Assembly: GCA_002505405.1 (NCBI GenBank)
Contig: DAVD01000037.1
Span: 141,246 to 205,245, forward strand
From: Candidatus Poseidonia alphae
Lineage (GTDB): Archaea > Thermoplasmatota > Poseidoniia > Poseidoniales > Poseidoniaceae
Length of the DNA: 64,000 nucleotides
Direction of reading: 5' to 3'
Shown in pieces: positions 8,344 through 16,587 of the stretch (the first letter of the stretch is position 1; each line of letters opens with the position of its first letter). Position numbers and translations under genes: made by a program. The notes under the pieces are model-generated. The model was not told the DNA's origin. It saw nothing but the letters and a program-made list of their open reading frames with translations, and did not search any database.

Positions 8344-10365
8344 ATGTTCGACACAGTTGCTATGTCTCGCCTTGCCGTGGCTGCTCCTGTTGATCGTATG
8401 GAAGAAGTCCTCCGCAGTTGCATGATAGCAGGCTGCGTTCACGTCGAAACATACTCAAACTTTGAGGATGGGATCAATGTCGGTTCCGCAATCTCAACCG
8501 ACGCCGCCAATGAAGTGAGTGCTATGCTCTCCAAAGTCCGGGCGGCCGTGTCTGCATTCAATCCAGTCAATGGAGAAGGGCCACTCAACACCAAGCGAGT
8601 TGAAGAATTGCTCAATGGAGCGTTCCCAGAGACACTCCAAAAGGGCCTTGACACCTTGGATGTGCAACGAGATACCGAGGCTGAAATCGATCACATCGAA
8701 GAGCAGTTGCACTTGCTTGGACGCCTCCTGCCATTGGGCATGGAACTTGATTTGCTCAAAGGCTCCGGCCATGTTGAAGTCTACGTGTCCGAAACACCCA
8801 GGGCGTCAAAAGCCCGTTCAGTGTTCGGGGACCTTCTTCAGAAGGTTGAACTGATGTCCGCAGCGCGAATTGTTGCCGTTGCATGCCTTCCCAGCGATTC
8901 TGCTGAGGTACAAATGGCCCTCGGAGAACTTGGTGGTAAAGCAGTACAAATACCTACGATTGAAGGCTCTCCTGGTGAGGCTATTGCAAGTCTTAGGGCC
9001 CGGCTCAAGAAAGCAGAGAATACCCTACAAACTGCAGAAGCAGATGCAAAGAAGTGGGTTGATATGAATGGGCGAAACCTTCTGGCCGTCCACGAACACC
9101 TTGCTCGAGAAGATGAGATTTTTACCGCACCAACTCAAATCGCAGTTACGAACCAAGCGTTTGCGCTTGATGCGTGGGTTCCTACGAACAAGGAGGGTCA
9201 AATCAAAGATGCACTCAAAGGCATTGCATCACACGTGGAAGTCGAAGCCTTTGTCGATGACCATCACGGTCACGATGACGGCCACTACGAGCCTACGCCA
9301 CCAGTTGCACTCGAAAACGGAGCGGTGTCCAAGCCGTTTGAATTGATGGTTGACCTTGTTGGCCGCCCCACCTACGGTACTTTTGACCCAACAATGTTGA
9401 TGATGATCACCTTCCCCATGATTTACGGGCTTATCCTTGGAGACTTCGGATACGGACTCATCATTCTCTTGCTGGGAATGTGGCTTGGAACCAAGCCCTT
9501 TGCAGCCGACCCGGTCGCTAAGAACGGCATTACCATTCTGAAGTGGATGGGGGTCTGGTGTATTATCTGGGGGCTTCTCTTTGCCGAAGGATTCGGATTC
9601 GTATGGGATGAGGCTTGGTCGCCATTGGACGGTCTTTACGTTTGGACGTACGACAACATTCACTTCCCCGCCTTTGTTGCTGAGACGCTTAACATGGCAA
9701 ATACGCACATTCCATTCCATCGTGCAACCGGCGCCCTTCAAGATTATGTTCTGCTCTCTGTATACCTCGGCGTTGTCCACATTATGCTTGGCTTCATCAT
9801 CGGATTTGTGAACGTGGCCCGAGCACACGGAATCGTACCGGCCTTCTTTGAAAAGGGCAGCTGGATGATCATCCTCACCGGCGGATTCTTCCACATCTAC
9901 GGATTCCTTACGGGCGAACACGAAGTCTTCGCTGCAACCACCCCAGGATTCGCAGTACTTGTTGGCGTCGTCTGCCTCATCATCGGCCTTGCAATCTTCG
10001 AGAAGTTTGGCTGGGCCGGCGGACTCATCATGGGCCCAATCGAAACCTTTGGCCTACTTGCCAACACCCTCTCCTACCTTCGTGTAATGGGCGTCGGTGT
10101 TGCAGGAGTTAAAATCGCAGAAGTTTCCATCACCATGGGTTGGGAAATGATGACGGCATCCGGCGCCGGAGTGGTGGAAATCTTCCTAGGCGCAATTCTC
10201 TTCCTTTTCATCCAGGCCTTTGCTCTCGCCCTTGGCCTTCTTTCACCCAGTATTCACGCTGCCCGCCTACACTTTGTAGAGTGGATGGGCAAATTTTACG
10301 ATGGCTCGGGCCGGGTATTTACCCCGCTTGGTGGCCGCGCCCTCCATACGGAGGGGCAATCATAG
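8344..10365 (+). CDS. atpI: A-type ATP synthase membrane subunit I (a subunit)
   Basis: 673 residues. The N-terminal cytoplasmic half (to about residue 320) contains long helices that bind the peripheral stalks. The C-terminal half has about seven or eight transmembrane helices, beginning at PTYGTFDPTMLMMITFPMIYG and GLILGDFGYGL. The segment LLANTLSYLRVMGVGVAG carries the essential arginine that faces the rotor ring in ion translocation. Length and motif order match archaeal NtpI/AtpI. RBS GAGGTGATTCC precedes ATG 8344. An acidic/His-rich loop (DDHHGHDDGHYEP) joins the two halves. Confidence 0.96.
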   Translation: MFDTVAMSRLAVAAPVDRMEEVLRSCMIAGCVHVETYSNFEDGINVGSAISTDAANEVSAMLSKVRAAVSAFNPVNGEGPLNTKRVEELLNGAFPETLQKGLDTLDVQRDTEAEIDHIEEQLHLLGRLLPLGMELDLLKGSGHVEVYVSETPRASKARSVFGDLLQKVELMSAARIVAVACLPSDSAEVQMALGELGGKAVQIPTIEGSPGEAIASLRARLKKAENTLQTAEADAKKWVDMNGRNLLAVHEHLAREDEIFTAPTQIAVTNQAFALDAWVPTNKEGQIKDALKGIASHVEVEAFVDDHHGHDDGHYEPTPPVALENGAVSKPFELMVDLVGRPTYGTFDPTMLMMITFPMIYGLILGDFGYGLIILLLGMWLGTKPFAADPVAKNGITILKWMGVWCIIWGLLFAEGFGFVWDEAWSPLDGLYVWTYDNIHFPAFVAETLNMANTHIPFHRATGALQDYVLLSVYLGVVHIMLGFIIGFVNVARAHGIVPAFFEKGSWMIILTGGFFHIYGFLTGEHEVFAATTPGFAVLVGVVCLIIGLAIFEKFGWAGGLIMGPIETFGLLANTLSYLRVMGVGVAGVKIAEVSITMGWEMMTASGAGVVEIFLGAILFLFIQAFALALGLLSPSIHAARLHFVEWMGKFYDGSGRVFTPLGGRALHTEGQS

Positions 10366-10395
10366 TCCCCTGGACATAAAATAGGAGGTAGAAAA

Positions 10396-10719
10396 ATGAA
10401 CAAGAATACCCTAAAAACGAGCCTACGCACACTGATTGTCCTGCTAACCCTCGCCTTGGTCGCCCAAGGTGTTGCAGCAGAAGACCCTGTTACAGAAGAT
10501 TCGGGTGCAACTGATGGAATGACCGGCGACGTCGGTGTTGGTCTAGCCCTTGGCCTTGCAGCCATTGGTGCTGGATTTTCCCAAGCCGCTATCGGTAGCG
10601 CTGCTGTCGGTATGCTTGCAGAAGACGGAAGCAAGTTCGGTGTTGCACTGATCTTTACCGCTCTTCCAGAATCCATCGTGATTCTTGGAGCTCTTCCATT
10701 GTTCCTTGGCGGAAACTGA
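10396..10719 (+). CDS. atpK: A-type ATP synthase rotor subunit K (c subunit)
   Basis: 107 residues with AGGAGGTAG before ATG 10396. An N-terminal signal-peptide-like helix (TLIVLLTLALVAQGVAA) is followed by one hairpin of two membrane helices, the single-hairpin form of the proteolipid. The ion-binding carboxylate is E92 in ALPESIVILGAL; the first helix has Q63 in GAGFSQAAIGSAAVG. Gln in helix 1 plus Glu-Ser in helix 2 resembles sodium-binding rings, but sequence alone does not settle whether H+ or Na+ is used. The leader is probably removed, leaving about 80 residues. It sits in the normal place, between I and E. Confidence 0.93.
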   Translation: MNKNTLKTSLRTLIVLLTLALVAQGVAAEDPVTEDSGATDGMTGDVGVGLALGLAAIGAGFSQAAIGSAAVGMLAEDGSKFGVALIFTALPESIVILGALPLFLGGN

Positions 10720-10771
10720 AGCGGTTCCATTGGGCTTGACCCAACTGGAACACTCACACAGAGATGATACA

Positions 10772-11335
10772 ATGACATTAGATACACTAGCAAAAGACAT
10801 CGCTGCATCTGCAGATAGCGAAGCTAAAGCGCTGATTAAGGAAGCCAAATCTGAAGCCAAGGCCATTTTGGCCGAAGCAGAAACCCGGTCAAATGAAATC
10901 CGCGAACAAGCCAAGCAGCGTGCCGAAAAAGAAGCAGGCCAGATCGCAAGCGAATTGGTTGCAAGCGCACGTCAATCGAACCAGAAGGACATTCTGATCG
11001 CACGACGAAAAGCACTTGACAGGACGCTTGACGCCGCCCGAGACCACATCTCAAATGCTGGGATGAAGGGCCGAGATGCAGTATTGAAGTCGTTGTTGGC
11101 CAATTCAAAGAAACTCGCGAAAGGCAAATTCGTCATTCGCCCCGTTGAACTTGACCGTGCCGCCATCACCAAAGCAGCCGGCGACCGAAAGGTTGGCGAA
11201 AGCGTGGACGGCCTCGGCGGATTTATCCTCGAGGCTGAGGATGGTTCTGTATCGTTTGACATGCGCTTTGACGTACTGCTCCACAATGCTTGGTCGGACC
11301 AACTCTCTGCAGTGAACAAGACTCTTTTCAATTGA
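10772..11335 (+). CDS. atpE: A-type ATP synthase subunit E
   Basis: About 187 residues from ATG 10772, preceded by GAGATGATAC; the frame upstream to 10685 overlaps the end of the K gene and is not used. The N-terminal half is a long Ala/Glu/Lys coiled coil (SEAKALIKEAKSEAKAILAE) and the C-terminal half a small globular domain with GLGGFILEAEDGSVSFDMRF, the conserved part of the vacuolar/archaeal E subunit. It forms the peripheral stalk with subunit H and touches the A3B3 head. Position in the operon agrees. Confidence 0.93.
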   Translation: MTLDTLAKDIAASADSEAKALIKEAKSEAKAILAEAETRSNEIREQAKQRAEKEAGQIASELVASARQSNQKDILIARRKALDRTLDAARDHISNAGMKGRDAVLKSLLANSKKLAKGKFVIRPVELDRAAITKAAGDRKVGESVDGLGGFILEAEDGSVSFDMRFDVLLHNAWSDQLSAVNKTLFN

Positions 11336-11349
11336 ATGAAGGTGAATAT

Positions 11350-12390
11350 ATGATGCTCGGAAACACCCCTTACATTGCCGCTCGTGCTAAGTCGCGACGG
11401 CAAAAGTTGGCCGACCGAGCTCGTCTACGACAATTGATCAATCAATCCGTAGACCAACTGACCGTTGCGGTCGGAGATCTCGGCTACCGTACGGAAATTG
11501 ACCTCTACGCTGGAAAACTAACCGGCGGAGATTTGGTAGAAGCCGCCCTAACTCACAATCTTGAGGTTGAACTTCAGGAAATTGTGGACATGAGCAACCG
11601 AGCCATTCGCCCGCTGATTGAAATCTATACCCTTCGCTTTGAGTATCAAAACGCTAAGGCCGTATTGAGGGCAGTTCACAACGAGATCTCAATTGAAGAA
11701 GTTGGAAACAGCATCCTCCCTGAAGTAAACGATATCAACACGCCATGGCTTAAGGTCGTCGAGAGTTCTGAAGACTTGAAATCAGCAGCGCTCTTGATGC
11801 GCCGCAAATCATTCGGCTCTGCCCTAGCCCGTGTCCCTGAAGATGGGTCGCTGTCTGCGTATGAGGATGCACTTGACCGCCATTACTTCGATACTGCCGT
11901 TAAGGCCATGCGAACGGCCAAAGGCGCACCTGCTCGTTTCCTAAGCCGTCTGTTTGCCAGTGAGATCGACCATCGAAACATCGTCAACATCCTCGAAGCA
12001 AGTGCTGTTGGAATTCCCAGCGACCAATTGGTTTCGCTGCTTATTCCTGGCGGGCGCCTGCTTCCAAAGCGTTCATTCTCGACCATCGCTAGCGGTGGGA
12101 GAGGCGCTATGTTGGATTTGCTCCGAGCAGGAGACCGTTTTGATATGTCTGCCTTTGAAGTTGTTCTCAATGAATCGGAATCAACTCGAAGTCTTGACCC
12201 TGTCATCACTTGGATGAAAGCACGGGAATATGCTATGATGCAACGGATGAGCTACCTCCATCCAGTATCAGCGCTCCCGATCATTCATTATGTTGCAATG
12301 AAGGTGCAAGAAGTCAATGATTTACGCCTTATCGTCCGTGGACGACTGGCTGGCCTTAGCGCCGAAGTGCTTGAAGCACACGTTTTGTGA
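11350..12390 (+). CDS. atpC: A-type ATP synthase subunit C (V-type d homologue)
   Basis: About 346 residues; AAGGTGAAT precedes tandem ATGs at 11350/11353. All-helical protein that plugs the central stalk onto the rotor ring. Visible family features include YIAARAKSRRQ at the N-terminus, the repeated helical units with FEYQNAKAVLRAVHNEI, and MRRKSFGSALARVPEDG in the middle. C-terminal LRLIVRGRLAGLSAEVLEAH matches the usual ending. The gene lies between E and F as in other archaeal operons. Confidence 0.94.
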   Translation: MMLGNTPYIAARAKSRRQKLADRARLRQLINQSVDQLTVAVGDLGYRTEIDLYAGKLTGGDLVEAALTHNLEVELQEIVDMSNRAIRPLIEIYTLRFEYQNAKAVLRAVHNEISIEEVGNSILPEVNDINTPWLKVVESSEDLKSAALLMRRKSFGSALARVPEDGSLSAYEDALDRHYFDTAVKAMRTAKGAPARFLSRLFASEIDHRNIVNILEASAVGIPSDQLVSLLIPGGRLLPKRSFSTIASGGRGAMLDLLRAGDRFDMSAFEVVLNESESTRSLDPVITWMKAREYAMMQRMSYLHPVSALPIIHYVAMKVQEVNDLRLIVRGRLAGLSAEVLEAHVL

Positions 12391-12396
12391 GGTGAT

Positions 12397-12699
12397 ATGA
12401 TGGAGATTGCAGTTGTCGGTTCACCAGAATTCACCCTGGGCTTCCAGCTCGCAGGCGTGTCAAACCTATACAATCCCGAAGGAGAGGAAGATTTGCATTC
12501 CATCCTTCGTTCTTTACTCAACAACAAATCTGTTGGTCTCATGGTCGTCGACTCCACCATGCTACCGACATTGCCCGATCGTCTGCGTGACCAGCTTTCG
12601 GCGTCCGTCTCCCCAACCGTTCTTGGTATCGGTACGGAGGAAGACACCACCTTGCGTGATACCATTCGCAAGGCTATAGGAGTCGATCTTTGGAAGTGA
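12397..12699 (+). CDS. atpF: A-type ATP synthase subunit F
   Basis: 100 residues with GAGGTGAT just upstream and only six bases after the C gene. Small alpha/beta protein of the central stalk: strand MEIAVVGSPEFTLGFQLAGV, then VGLMVVDSTMLPTLPDRLRD, then VLGIGTEEDTTLRDTIRKAIGVDLWK. These match the archaeal/V-type F family in size and order. It transmits rotation between the A3B3D core and the C-K part. Confidence 0.94.
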   Translation: MMEIAVVGSPEFTLGFQLAGVSNLYNPEGEEDLHSILRSLLNNKSVGLMVVDSTMLPTLPDRLRDQLSASVSPTVLGIGTEEDTTLRDTIRKAIGVDLWK

Positions 12700-12729
12700 A
12701 GTTCCAAATAAAATCTGGAGGAATAAAAA

Positions 12730-14469
12730 ATGAACAATGAAGGAGTAATTTACAGAATATCTGGGCCTGTCGTGACCGCTACCGGCATGAACGCTGCAAT
12801 GTATGACGTTGTACGTGTCGGGCATGAAGGACTAATGGGCGAAGTGATTGAATTGCACGGCGAAAAAGCGGTGATTCAAGTTTACGAAGACACATCCGGT
12901 ATCCGTCCTGGAGAACCTGTGTTGAACACACAAGAAACACTCTCGGTCTCTCTTGGACCAGGTTTGTTGACACAAATTTACGATGGAATTCAACGACCTC
13001 TTCCAACACTGGAAGAAGAAATGGGTGTTTTCATCACCCGTGGTGTTGATGCTGATGCATTTGACCTCGAAAAGATTTGGACCTTTGAACCTCAAGTCGC
13101 TGTTGGCGATGAAGTGGTTGCAGGGCAAGTGATTGGACACGTCCAAGAAACTGAAACGATCGTTCACAAAATCATGGTACCGCCTTCAGTTAGTGGTGTT
13201 GTGAAATCGATTGAATCCGGAGACTTCAATGTTACACAAACCATCTGTGTACTTGACAACGGCACTGAAATGCAGATGATGCAAAAGTGGCCTGTCCGAA
13301 CTCCTCGACCTTTCCAGCAGAAGTACGCACCAGAAACTCCGCTGATTACAGGCATGCGAATTCTGGACTTCTTGTTCCCACTCGCCAAGGGTGGAGCGGC
13401 AGGAATCCCCGGACCGTTTGGTTCTGGAAAGACCGTGACTCAGCAATCCCTTGCAAAGTATTCCGATGCACAACTTGTTGTCTACATCGGATGCGGTGAG
13501 CGTGGAAACGAGATGACTGAAGTGTTGGACGAGTTCCCTCACTTGATTGATCCAAACACCGGTAAGCCCCTCATGGAGCGAACCGTCATGATCGCAAACA
13601 CCTCGAACATGCCGGTTGCTGCACGAGAAGCATCTGTTTACACTGGAATTACCATTGCAGAATACTTCCGTGACATGGGCTACGACGTCGCTTTGATGGC
13701 GGACTCTACCTCACGATGGGCTGAAGCAATGCGTGAGATTTCCTCTCGTCTTGAAGAGATGCCCGGAGAAGAAGGATATCCTGCTTACCTCTCATCCCGA
13801 ATTGCAGAATTCTACGAACGAGCTGGCCGTGTTGAAACACTCAACGGCGATGACGGGTCGGTCACCGTAATTGGTGCGGTTTCCCCACCTGGTGGAGATA
13901 TTTCCGAGCCGGTATCCCAAGGTACCCTTCGTATCGTTAAGGTGTTCTGGGGTCTTGATGCAGGTCTTGCCCGACAACGGCACTTCCCCGCAATTAACTG
14001 GCTCAACTCGTACTCTCTCTACCCGCAAAGCCTTGACCAATGGTTCCGTGATAACATCTCACAAGACTTCCCAGAAGTCCGAACTCAGATCAGTGGTTTG
14101 CTGCAAATTGAATCCGAATTGCAGGAAATTGTTCAACTGGTTGGATCCGATGCTCTACCAACCGACCAACAATTAACCCTTGAAGTGGCTCGAATGATTC
14201 GTGAATACTTCCTTCAACAGAATGGATTCCACGATGTTGATGCATACTGTGACATTCACCTGCAGTACCAGATGGCTAAAGCCATTCTATCCTTCCAAGA
14301 TGCAGCAAAGTCTGCAATGGCCGGTGGAGCAGTTCTCAACGATGTTGTGAACGTCCCAGCTCGCTCTGACCTCATGCGAGGTCGATTTGAGAAAGGTTAC
14401 ATTGACGTCATTGCTGACATGGTCAAGAAAATGACCGACGAAATCGCCGATACGGTGGAGGAAAACTGA
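12730..14469 (+). CDS. atpA: A-type ATP synthase catalytic subunit A
   Basis: 579 residues, RBS TGGAGGAAT before ATG 12730. Catalytic subunit: beta-barrel N-terminus ([11 protein letters not shown]), the bulge domain typical of A/V-type A subunits (residues about 110-200), Walker A GPFGSGKT (228-235), [11 protein letters not shown] with the catalytic Glu region, and [20 protein letters not shown]. Length is normal and no intein is present in the P-loop, where archaeal and eukaryotic A subunits sometimes carry one. It makes the hexameric head with subunit B. Confidence 0.98.
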   Translation: MNNEGVIYRISGPVVTATGMNAAMYDVVRVGHEGLMGEVIELHGEKAVIQVYEDTSGIRPGEPVLNTQETLSVSLGPGLLTQIYDGIQRPLPTLEEEMGVFITRGVDADAFDLEKIWTFEPQVAVGDEVVAGQVIGHVQETETIVHKIMVPPSVSGVVKSIESGDFNVTQTICVLDNGTEMQMMQKWPVRTPRPFQQKYAPETPLITGMRILDFLFPLAKGGAAGIPGPFGSGKTVTQQSLAKYSDAQLVVYIGCGERGNEMTEVLDEFPHLIDPNTGKPLMERTVMIANTSNMPVAAREASVYTGITIAEYFRDMGYDVALMADSTSRWAEAMREISSRLEEMPGEEGYPAYLSSRIAEFYERAGRVETLNGDDGSVTVIGAVSPPGGDISEPVSQGTLRIVKVFWGLDAGLARQRHFPAINWLNSYSLYPQSLDQWFRDNISQDFPEVRTQISGLLQIESELQEIVQLVGSDALPTDQQLTLEVARMIREYFLQQNGFHDVDAYCDIHLQYQMAKAILSFQDAAKSAMAGGAVLNDVVNVPARSDLMRGRFEKGYIDVIADMVKKMTDEIADTVEEN

Positions 14470-14482
14470 GGAGAGGAATATC

Positions 14483-15862
14483 ATGACTGGAAAAGAATAC
14501 CGAACCATTACTGACGTGAAAGGGCCTCTGGTCTTTTTGAACAAAACTGAACCTGTTGCCTTTGGTGAAATCGTTACCCTACGACTCTCTAATGGTACCA
14601 TCAAGAACGGACAAGTTCTCGACACTTCTGACGACCTTGTGATTGTCCAAGTGTTTGAAGGAACTGCAAAGATTGACCGTGAATCCGGTGTCACCTTCAT
14701 GGGCGATGTCTTCAAACTCCCAGTGAGTACTGACCTTGTTGGGCGTATTTTGGATGGGGCTGGACGACCTCGTGACGGCGGTCCAGAAATTGTCGCTGAA
14801 GAGAAGGCAGACATTATCGGTGCTGCTATCAACCCATACAGCCGACAGAGCCCAAACGATTTCATTCAAACCGGTGTCTCTGCAATCGACCTTTGTACCA
14901 GCCTTGTCCGTGGACAGAAGCTTCCAATTTTCTCGGCATCAGGTCTTCCACACAATGACATCGCCCTGCAAATTGCTCGTCAAGCAAAACTCAAGGACTC
15001 CGATGAAGAATTTATTGTTGTGTTCTGTGCTATGGGAATCACCGCTGAAGAATACAATTTCTTCCGTTCTGACTTGGAGCGAACGGGTGCCCTCGAAAAC
15101 GCTGTGTTGTTCGTTAACCTTGCAGACGACCCAGCTGTTGAGCGTATCATTACCCCTCGACTTGCTTTGACTGCTGCAGAATACCTTGCGTTTGAGAAAG
15201 ACTACCACGTTCTGGTCATCTACACAGACATGACCAACTACTGTGACGCTCTTCGTCAAATTGGTGCTGCTCGTGAAGAAGTTCCAGGACGCCGTGGTTA
15301 TCCGGGTTACATGTACACCGACTTGGCTATGCTCTACGAACGTGCAGGAATTATCAAGAACAAGAAGGGTTCAATCACCCAATTCCCGATTCTAACCATG
15401 CCTGGTGACGATATCACTCACCCGATTCCTGACCTATCAGGTTACATTACTGAAGGACAAATCGTTATTTCACGTGAATTGCACCAACAGGGTATCTATC
15501 CGCCGATCAACGTTCTTCCATCTCTCTCCCGACTGATGGGTTCGTGTATTGGTGAGAAGACAACCCGTGAAGACCACAAGTCCGTATCTGACCAAATGTA
15601 CGCTGCATATGCACAAGGCCGTGAACTTCGTGGGCTCGTCGCCATTGTCGGTGAAGACGCCCTCAACGAGCGAGACAAGCAATTGCTTGAATTCTCTGGT
15701 GTCTTTGAGGACAAGTTCCTTCGCCAAACCCGTGACGAAGACCGTTCAATTGAGGAAACACTCGATTTGTGTTGGGACCTCATGTCTGCAATCGATACAA
15801 AGTACCTCGTCCGTCTTGACCAAAAGTGGATTGACAAGTACCATCCTGACAACCGGGCTTGA
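14483..15862 (+). CDS. atpB: A-type ATP synthase subunit B
   Basis: 459 residues with GAGGAGAGG before ATG 14483, 13 bases after the A gene. Non-catalytic nucleotide-binding subunit. Its P-loop position is the family's degenerate form ([20 protein letters not shown]), and it has [24 protein letters not shown] and [20 protein letters not shown], both strongly conserved. Length is normal. It alternates with A in the head and contributes the arginine finger. Confidence 0.98.
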   Translation: MTGKEYRTITDVKGPLVFLNKTEPVAFGEIVTLRLSNGTIKNGQVLDTSDDLVIVQVFEGTAKIDRESGVTFMGDVFKLPVSTDLVGRILDGAGRPRDGGPEIVAEEKADIIGAAINPYSRQSPNDFIQTGVSAIDLCTSLVRGQKLPIFSASGLPHNDIALQIARQAKLKDSDEEFIVVFCAMGITAEEYNFFRSDLERTGALENAVLFVNLADDPAVERIITPRLALTAAEYLAFEKDYHVLVIYTDMTNYCDALRQIGAAREEVPGRRGYPGYMYTDLAMLYERAGIIKNKKGSITQFPILTMPGDDITHPIPDLSGYITEGQIVISRELHQQGIYPPINVLPSLSRLMGSCIGEKTTREDHKSVSDQMYAAYAQGRELRGLVAIVGEDALNERDKQLLEFSGVFEDKFLRQTRDEDRSIEETLDLCWDLMSAIDTKYLVRLDQKWIDKYHPDNRA

Positions 15863-15896
15863 ATACTAGCGAGAACTGATACACGAGGGGAATGCT

Positions 15897-16514
15897 ATGG
15901 CACTGGACATCAAACCAACCCGAAGCGAACTCATCAAATTGAAGGCTCGAATCAAGCAGACCAAGAACGGTTACAAGTTGTTGAAAATGAAGAGGGACGG
16001 ACTGTTCCACGAGTTCAGACAACTGCTTTCCGTCATGATTGAGGCAAAGAAAGACTTGACCAATGCATATCGCCTTGCAAAAACCAGAATTGATCTTGCT
16101 AATGCTATCGAAGGTGGTTTGGCTGTTCGAGCCGCTGCTATCGCTAATTCAGCACATCCAGAAGTTGAAGTTGAACGCCGAAACATCATGGGTGTTGTCG
16201 TTCCAAGTGTTAGTGGAACCAATCTGAAGTCCACCTTCAAGGAACGGGGCATTGGTTTCATTGGCTCTTCACCCTACATTGATGAAGCCAGCGATTCCTT
16301 TAGTGAATTGATTGAAAAGATTGTGACCGCTGCCGAAATGGAAGCAACACTGAAGCGTCTTCTTGCCGAAATTGAAGCAACAAAGCGCCGTGTCAACGCT
16401 CTTGAGTTCAAGGTCATTCCTGAACTTGAAGAAGCCAAGGTATTCATTCAACTGCGTCTCGAAGAAATGGAACGTGAAGAGACCTTCCGATTGAAGAGAT
16501 TCAAGAACAAGTGA
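15897..16514 (+). CDS. atpD: A-type ATP synthase subunit D
   Basis: 205 residues, RBS GAGGGGAATGCT before ATG 15897. Long helical hairpin of the central stalk. The N-terminus IKPTRSELIKLKARIKQTKN and the C-terminal helix with EIEATKRRVNALEFKVIPEL are the standard D subunit signatures; the last residues FRLKRFKNK are the basic tail. It is the last recognisable ATP synthase gene in the operon, after which a longer membrane protein follows on the same strand. Confidence 0.96.
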   Translation: MALDIKPTRSELIKLKARIKQTKNGYKLLKMKRDGLFHEFRQLLSVMIEAKKDLTNAYRLAKTRIDLANAIEGGLAVRAAAIANSAHPEVEVERRNIMGVVVPSVSGTNLKSTFKERGIGFIGSSPYIDEASDSFSELIEKIVTAAEMEATLKRLLAEIEATKRRVNALEFKVIPELEEAKVFIQLRLEEMEREETFRLKRFKNK

Positions 16515-16587
16515 GCCGTTCTAACCGGTGTTCCTCCAACGAGGGATTCATGTGGGATGGGCATTACCGAGTGTTGGGTGGAATAGG

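Noticed and set aside
9229..9921. 230-residue open frame on the minus strand
   Set aside because: Opposite ATP synthase subunit I, which is fully conserved through this region.
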